Assembly (NCBI GenBank): GCA_028564675.1
Contig: JAOVVO010000266.1
Span: 1 to 64,000 of the forward strand
Direction of reading: 5' to 3'
DNA from: Onchocerca lupi
Taxonomy: Eukaryota > Nematoda > Chromadorea > Rhabditida > Onchocercidae
DNA length: 64,000 nt
In this document: positions 61,757 to 64,000 of the stretch, piece after piece
Layout of the letters: every line of letters starts with the position of its first letter
How positions within the stretch are numbered: the first letter of the stretch is position 1
Translations under genes and position numbers: made by a program
Notes under the pieces: generated by a model
The model's input: only the letters and a program-made list of their open reading frames with translations
Databases searched by the model: none
Told to the model about the DNA's origin: nothing

Positions 61757-63909
61757 CTAACTGTTCTCATCCTCTTCCACTGTTTGCTCGATGACGCAAT
61801 CATTCAGCTTGATTCGGAATGGATTTGTCGTTGTGTCCTGGAAAAAATTGAGAAATTTCGACATTTTTTCGAATATTAAGCTCTCATAAAACACCGCCCT
61901 GAATATTTTACCTTCGGCAATGTTCATTAAGTCCATATTCTCTCTAAAAAAATGCACTTTTTCTTTCTAAAGTTCACAATTGATAACTTCTTCCTTCACG
62001 ACATCATCGGTAATGATAGTCACGAATGCTTTCTTAATACTACTTAATGGTTCAAAAATCTGTAAACTTTCCAAAATTTTTGCGAATTTATCGACCACCA
62101 AAAACCAATCAAAAAGTGATAATTGCAACATTAGGGTTTATTGCTAAATAAAAAGAAAAAAAACTGACACACTACAAATTAATTTAGACAATAATACCAG
62201 TCAAGAAAACGTTACAATTCATTTTAACTTTTTTAAATTGTGCAGAATGTGACGGATACAATCAACCTACCCTGACAATAATTTGTGTATCTATCAAATT
62301 AATTTTCAAATTCAGTGGAACATTAGTTTTTTGATCATCATATATGAAAGCAGAAAGATGCATCAAAATAATATCATCGAATGTAGCCCGAAATCCTTCA
62401 ATCTGTACCTGAAATATTATCTTGAAACTATTACAAATATTAGGTGGTTCAACAAAGTTCATCTTCTAACGGCGTATACCTACAAGCTTTTTCTGTCAGA
62501 AAAAGCGAAATATTTTTCGGAATATAGATACGACGAATCAAAAATTTTATGAGAACGGGAAGAAATAGTGAAATTAATCAGTTTTAAAGCTAGCTGAAAA
62601 TGCTTTAAGAGATTTCCAAATTTGAGATTTCATGTTGAAAACACCCGCATTGAGAAAAGAAAACGATGTTTTTACAAAATTGTAAGCAGTTACAAAGAAT
62701 TTTCAAAATTTTAAACAGATTCCAAAAAGAACAAATTTTTAGGAAAGAAACTAACTTTTACTGAAGAAGGTTGTCCATTGGAGAATGAATAAAATTGAAA
62801 ATTAGCGGTAGTTTTACCATTATTTGCGGGGATTCTTTCAAAAGAATAATTATTTTCCTGATTGTTCATTGCTGCATAAATATCTCCCAATTTCTTATTG
62901 AAAGACTGCTGAACTGCAATCCTGTAATTTGAAAGCAAAGAAATTCAACAATGCAATATATTCGGAGACAAAAGTAGTTGTCAACAGGCTTTTGCAATCA
63001 AACCTTATACATAGTGGGACCATCCACAGCAAGCTTAATGAAGCTATGAGAACAAGTTTGTTAATGTTAATATTAAAATATCCATAAATCTTTGAGACGA
63101 TCTCTCTAAGCTTATCGTGGGGATTAAAATACCACACATGCTAACTCGAAAGAGAAATAGAAGCGGAATAATGCAGCTATTTCAACTCCTTCAGTTACCG
63201 CCCTTCTCTTTCTTTATTTCACTTTACCTTGCTCATCGATATGGAAACCCTATTCTACTGCCTCCTCCAATCATTGTCTAGCAAATCCTTAATCCTAAAT
63301 AATGTCTAAAATAAAATTTTAGTTAAATTTCACCAACAAAAATTTCAAGCAACAATTATTTATTGATATTTTTTGTTGGTGATGAAGACTGAATACTACA
63401 ATAAAACACAGAACGACATCAGCGGTAGCTAGGATATTCAGAATACATTTTATCGCCATCATCATTGCAGACAACATTTTGGAATGTTTAACCCAATTTT
63501 GAGAAAATTTGAGCCATTCTTCATAACTTAACCATTCGAATGACAAAAATCTGCACCTTTCAAAACTCACTTCGTAATATAACCAGCTCCCTTTGAAGCA
63601 TTATTGAGTGATGATATCACTACATTCAGATCGCTCAGTAGTGCAGAAACAACATTTACCTGCAAATCAATCCATAAAATTTCATCCAAAAGTCCTATCT
63701 GTCTATTTTCTAATTAGATTTATTGAATAATGTCCAGAAGAATAAAGATTTATACTGAATTTAAATTTATATGATTCCATTTGCAAATATTTAAATTTGA
63801 ATTCTAATAATGGCTCATGAAATTACAACCTGTTTCTTAAGATTTTTATGGACTTTATTCGGCTTTGACATTACTTCATCAGCAAAGGCTTCTTCAGCAA
63901 CAGCAATTT
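61757..63909 (-). CDS. 3' part of an unidentified gene, possibly BLTP3/UHRF1BP1-like
   Basis: Minus-strand exons: 63909-63830, 63659-63571, 62921-62756, 62408-62271, 61837-61757, with a stop TAG at 61759-61757. Phases agree at all junctions and each acceptor is of the TTNCAG type. The partial protein is about 184 aa and extends off the right edge. It has a helical stretch (NVVSALLSDLNVVISSLNNA), then a beta-rich end: VQIEGFRATFDDIILMHLSA, NLKINLIDTQIIVRD and PFRIKLNDCVIE, and an acidic C-terminus. The alternating beta-strand style with a DTQIIVRD turn is reminiscent of the C-terminal region of UHRF1BP1/BLTP3 bridge-like lipid-transfer proteins, but I cannot confirm it. Exon 3 has two in-frame donors (62762 or 62756). 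Existence of the gene is better supported than its name. Confidence 0.5.
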
Positions 63910-64000
63910 CTTAACAGAGGAATGATTAATACCAATAATCAAAAAAAAAAAAATCACGAACTGATGAAAAGGATGTTCATGTGACTAAGAATAACCAGAA

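Noticed and set aside
1..64000. Search for tRNA, SL RNA/5S cluster, CRISPR or integrated viral genes
   Set aside because: No cloverleaf, spliced-leader sequence, regular repeat array or viral protein signature was seen by eye; a tool search (tRNAscan, Infernal) could still find small RNAs.

Overview
The window looks like nuclear DNA of a parasitic nematode, most likely a filarial worm (Onchocercidae: Brugia, Wuchereria, Loa or Onchocerca type). It is strongly AT-rich and full of A/T homopolymers. Genes are broken into many 40-350 nt exons joined by short introns with TTTCAG-type acceptors, and the proteins are animal proteins with recognisable nematode orthologues. I see no prokaryotic operon, rRNA, tRNA, CRISPR array or transposase gene. 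The reading below was made by splicing exons by eye with phase checking at every junction.

Layout: (1) 2168-6479, plus strand, an 8-exon DRAM/Frag1/Sfk1-family six-pass membrane protein. (2) 6480-12144, a gene-poor interval with a GT microsatellite and a GCATG-rich stretch. (3) 12145-33310, plus strand, a complete 64-exon UBR5/hyperplastic-discs E3 ubiquitin ligase (C. elegans ubr-5), about 2,947 aa, with UBA, UBR box, MLLE and HECT domains. (4) 36702-44768, minus strand, a 10-exon hunchback-type zinc-finger factor (C. elegans hbl-1), about 1,412 aa, with a polyglutamine N-terminus and nine C2H2-like fingers. Its long 3' flank lies tail-to-tail with ubr-5. (5) 46291-59146, plus strand, phospholipase C-epsilon (C. 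elegans plc-1) with RasGEF, PLC X/Y, C2 and two RA domains; the 5'-most coding exon was not found. (6) 61757-63909, minus strand, the 3' end of a gene that runs off the right edge, tentatively a bridge-like lipid-transfer (UHRF1BP1/BLTP3-like) protein.

hbl-1 and plc-1 are head-to-head across about 1.5 kb. ubr-5/hbl-1 and plc-1/gene 6 are tail-to-tail. The genes do not form a pathway.

The most interesting signal is regulatory. The 3' flank of hbl-1 carries a clustered set of sites complementary to lin-4 and let-7, including an 8-mer lin-4 site and a let-7 site with extra 3' pairing. This suggests that the heterochronic microRNA control of hbl-1 known in C. elegans is kept in this parasite. 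Other notable items are two perfect long hairpins (one between hbl-1 and plc-1, one in a ubr-5 intron), tandem decoy splice acceptors in the DRAM gene, a GC-AG intron in plc-1, and a GC-richer island with a signal-peptide-like mini-ORF inside the last hbl-1 intron.
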